Below are positions 62,217 to 64,000 of a stretch of DNA of 64,000 nt, piece by piece. Numbering within the stretch: the stretch's first letter is position 1; each line of letters begins with the position of its first letter. The notes beneath the pieces were generated by a model. The model saw only the letters and a program-made list of their open reading frames with translations, ran no database searches and had not been told where the DNA came from. The position numbers and the translations under genes were made by a program. Source of the DNA: Branchiostoma floridae (Eukaryota > Chordata > Leptocardii > Amphioxiformes > Branchiostomatidae); the NCBI RefSeq assembly GCF_000003815.2, contig NC_049995.1, positions 12,166,061 through 12,230,060 on the forward strand, written 5' to 3'.

Positions 62217-63440
62217 ATAAGCAGTAATAATTCAAAATAATGCCCTGTTTATTTAGTGTGAGATACTGTGTTTAACTATAGTAGAATAATGGAATGTCTG
62301 CAATTTGCCTTGTCCTTAAGAAGATATTAGTAAGAAAAGCTTAAGATAGCTTTGCTTAGTGTTCATAACACAAGCAAAGTAGTCAGAATATACTGTTATA
62401 TTAGTTGATGCAAGTTCGTTATTGTGCTTTATCGTCATATACACTACCTGTCCTTATTGTAACATTCATGACTCATACAGCTGTCAGCATGGCATTTATT
62501 AAAAATGCACAAACAAAAATACATGCAAGCAGTGTCTCAATGTTTTGTCATAAGTTACCACAACAGTCTTATAATATACAACACTCAAGACAATTATTAA
62601 CTACAGCAGCTTTTTGGACGGATGGCTTTAAAGTAGAACGAAAAGTTTTAACTCCAAGTTTGAGCAGCAACCTTGCAAAAAAAGATAATCGTTTTTGGCG
62701 ACGCCTCAGAGGTGGGCCTGATGATATAAAAACCGTTTAGCTTTGCTTTGGTGTTAAAATTCTCATTTGAAATTCATAATCTGATGTTTATACACATTGT
62801 TTATATCAAAGTATACCGTGCTATGTTTCCTGGGTGACCAACATAGCAGCCATGGTTTGAAACCTTATATACATGTTTGTGATATCTCAAATCTCATTTG
62901 CATATTTGTGATGAAGACAGGTGCCCTTTGATGAACCTTTATGGAGGCACTTAATTTTTAAAACCTCATGCTTGAGTGTAACATTTCTTATGTGTGTATT
63001 TCCAACATACGTATGTAATAAAAAGTCACATTGTATCTCCCGCATTTCAAAATAAAATTGCTATAAACGTACAACTTCACCGCTCAAGTGAAACAAAAAA
63101 CTGACAACATAGCAACGAAATTCGCCAAGCAAAGCTTAAAACATGCATGCATTCTACAAGCAAACACATGACTATCATCTTTGTAGATCTCTATATATTT
63201 ACATATCTGCCTTTTCAGGTTCTGAAGTTCTCAATACTTTGCTTCTCATATAATCTCTTTAAGGTCAAGGCCAATGAGACACAACTAAAGCACGTCTGGA
63301 CATGCCACATTTATCAATTTGTATGCAGAATTCGTTTGACGTTTCATAAAACATAGCCTTGCCATAAATAGATTTGGGACCAGTTCCAGACTGGTCTTGG
63401 ACCAATACAAGTGCCGTCAACTCAATTGTACCAGGAACCT
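62217..63440. other. Intergenic, no supported gene
   Basis: AT-rich. The one longer plus-strand frame (62405-62740, 111 codons) has no recognisable domain, its codon use matches the background, and no splice context stands out. Confidence 0.45.
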
Positions 63441-63658
63441 TAGCCTCCATAGCAGGCTCCCTGGGCCGTTTTTTCGTCGTTTTGGGGTCATAAAATACAC
63501 TTAATGGCCGTTTCTTGCACTGGGTCTCTTATACTGGCGGCCTGTAGAAATATAGCAGTCCGAGCGACCAAGTACAAAAAGAAATGACCAGCAAAAGCTT
63601 ACTGTATTATGAGTCAAAAAAAGACGAAAAAGGCCCAGAGAGCCTGCTATGGAGGCTA
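63441..63658. mobile_element. Fold-back MITE, TAGCCTCCATAGCAGGCT family (218 bp)
   Basis: TAGCCTCCATAGCAGGCTC on the left is mirrored by GAGCCTGCTATGGAGGCTA on the right. Similarity continues inward through CTGGGCC and TTTTTCGTC for about 40 bp. Non-coding. Confidence 0.85.
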
Positions 63659-64000
63659 TAGCTATGCCTACAGATTCTGCGGGTACCTAAGACCACCACA
63701 TTGAAGACAAGAAAACAGTGAATGAGAGTTCTTAAATGTAGCATAGGTAATCCACAAATTGTGCACACTTTAGATAATCCAGGTGGTCAACGCACTTGTT
63801 CAACGTGGTTGTCTTAGAATTGTGAGAGTTCATGTAATCAAATTCTCTGCTGAGATGTACATTAAACGGCAAGCTGGACGGATAACATATTTCCTGGACG
63901 GATAGCCCTTTTATTTACAAGTATCTTATAGCATATGACTAATATCTAAACACATACTACCTCACGATTTAAAAGTTCTTTTTACACTTAAAATATTAAA

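Noticed and set aside
62405-62740. 111-codon plus-strand frame
   Set aside because: No domain, background-like codon use, and no splice or promoter context.

Overview
The window is eukaryotic nuclear DNA. Coding exons are short, introns are GT-AG, and non-autonomous DNA transposons are dense. The best fit is a lancelet (Branchiostoma-type) genome. That is an inference from the mix of a vertebrate-like MCM3 (811 aa by my splicing), a triadin/junctin/ASPH-type gene and a mosaic EGF/serine-protease gene; no diagnostic marker proves it. Two runs of N (37975-38379 and 39804-39903) are assembly gaps.

Layout. (1) About 1-6000: no gene I can support, apart from one possible small plus-strand exon. 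(2) 6086-24784, minus strand: a triadin/junctin/aspartyl-beta-hydroxylase-like type II membrane protein. It has a short first exon, one transmembrane exon and a string of Lys/Glu/Pro-rich cassette exons, the largest 1683 nt. All cassette exons are phase 1-1. The true 3' end is not seen and may lie off the left edge. (3) 26000-33867 (minus) and 34760-45641 (plus): two head-to-head paralogues forming a large inverted duplication. Both encode a secreted mosaic: signal peptide, MIB/HERC2-like segment, two copies of an unnamed ~100-aa module, two EGF domains and a four-Cys mini-EGF. The minus copy then ends in a second four-Cys unit (457 aa). The plus copy continues into a chymotrypsin-like serine protease (684 aa), but the splice acceptor of its third exon is mutated. 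The two promoters are almost identical over about 180 bp and carry a TATA box and a perfect TGAGTCA site. (4) A non-LTR retrotransposon with reverse transcriptase (minus, about 37716-40905) sits in an intron of the plus copy. (5) 47336-59688, plus: a complete MCM3 gene in 21 exons with an E2F-type site about 100 bp upstream. (6) 59689-64000: duplicated MCM3 3' end, two degenerate tandem arrays and a fold-back element.

The genes do not form a pathway: MCM3 acts in replication licensing, the triadin-like protein in the ER/SR membrane, and the mosaic pair outside the cell. The most unusual material is the inverted mosaic pair (a MIB/HERC2-like fold in a secreted protein, an unnamed repeated module, loss or gain of a protease tail) and the triadin-like exon with five copies of an HRH(V/M)PLKRI-type decapeptide. 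At least six families of fold-back elements are scattered through introns and intergenic DNA, several within tens of bases of exons.
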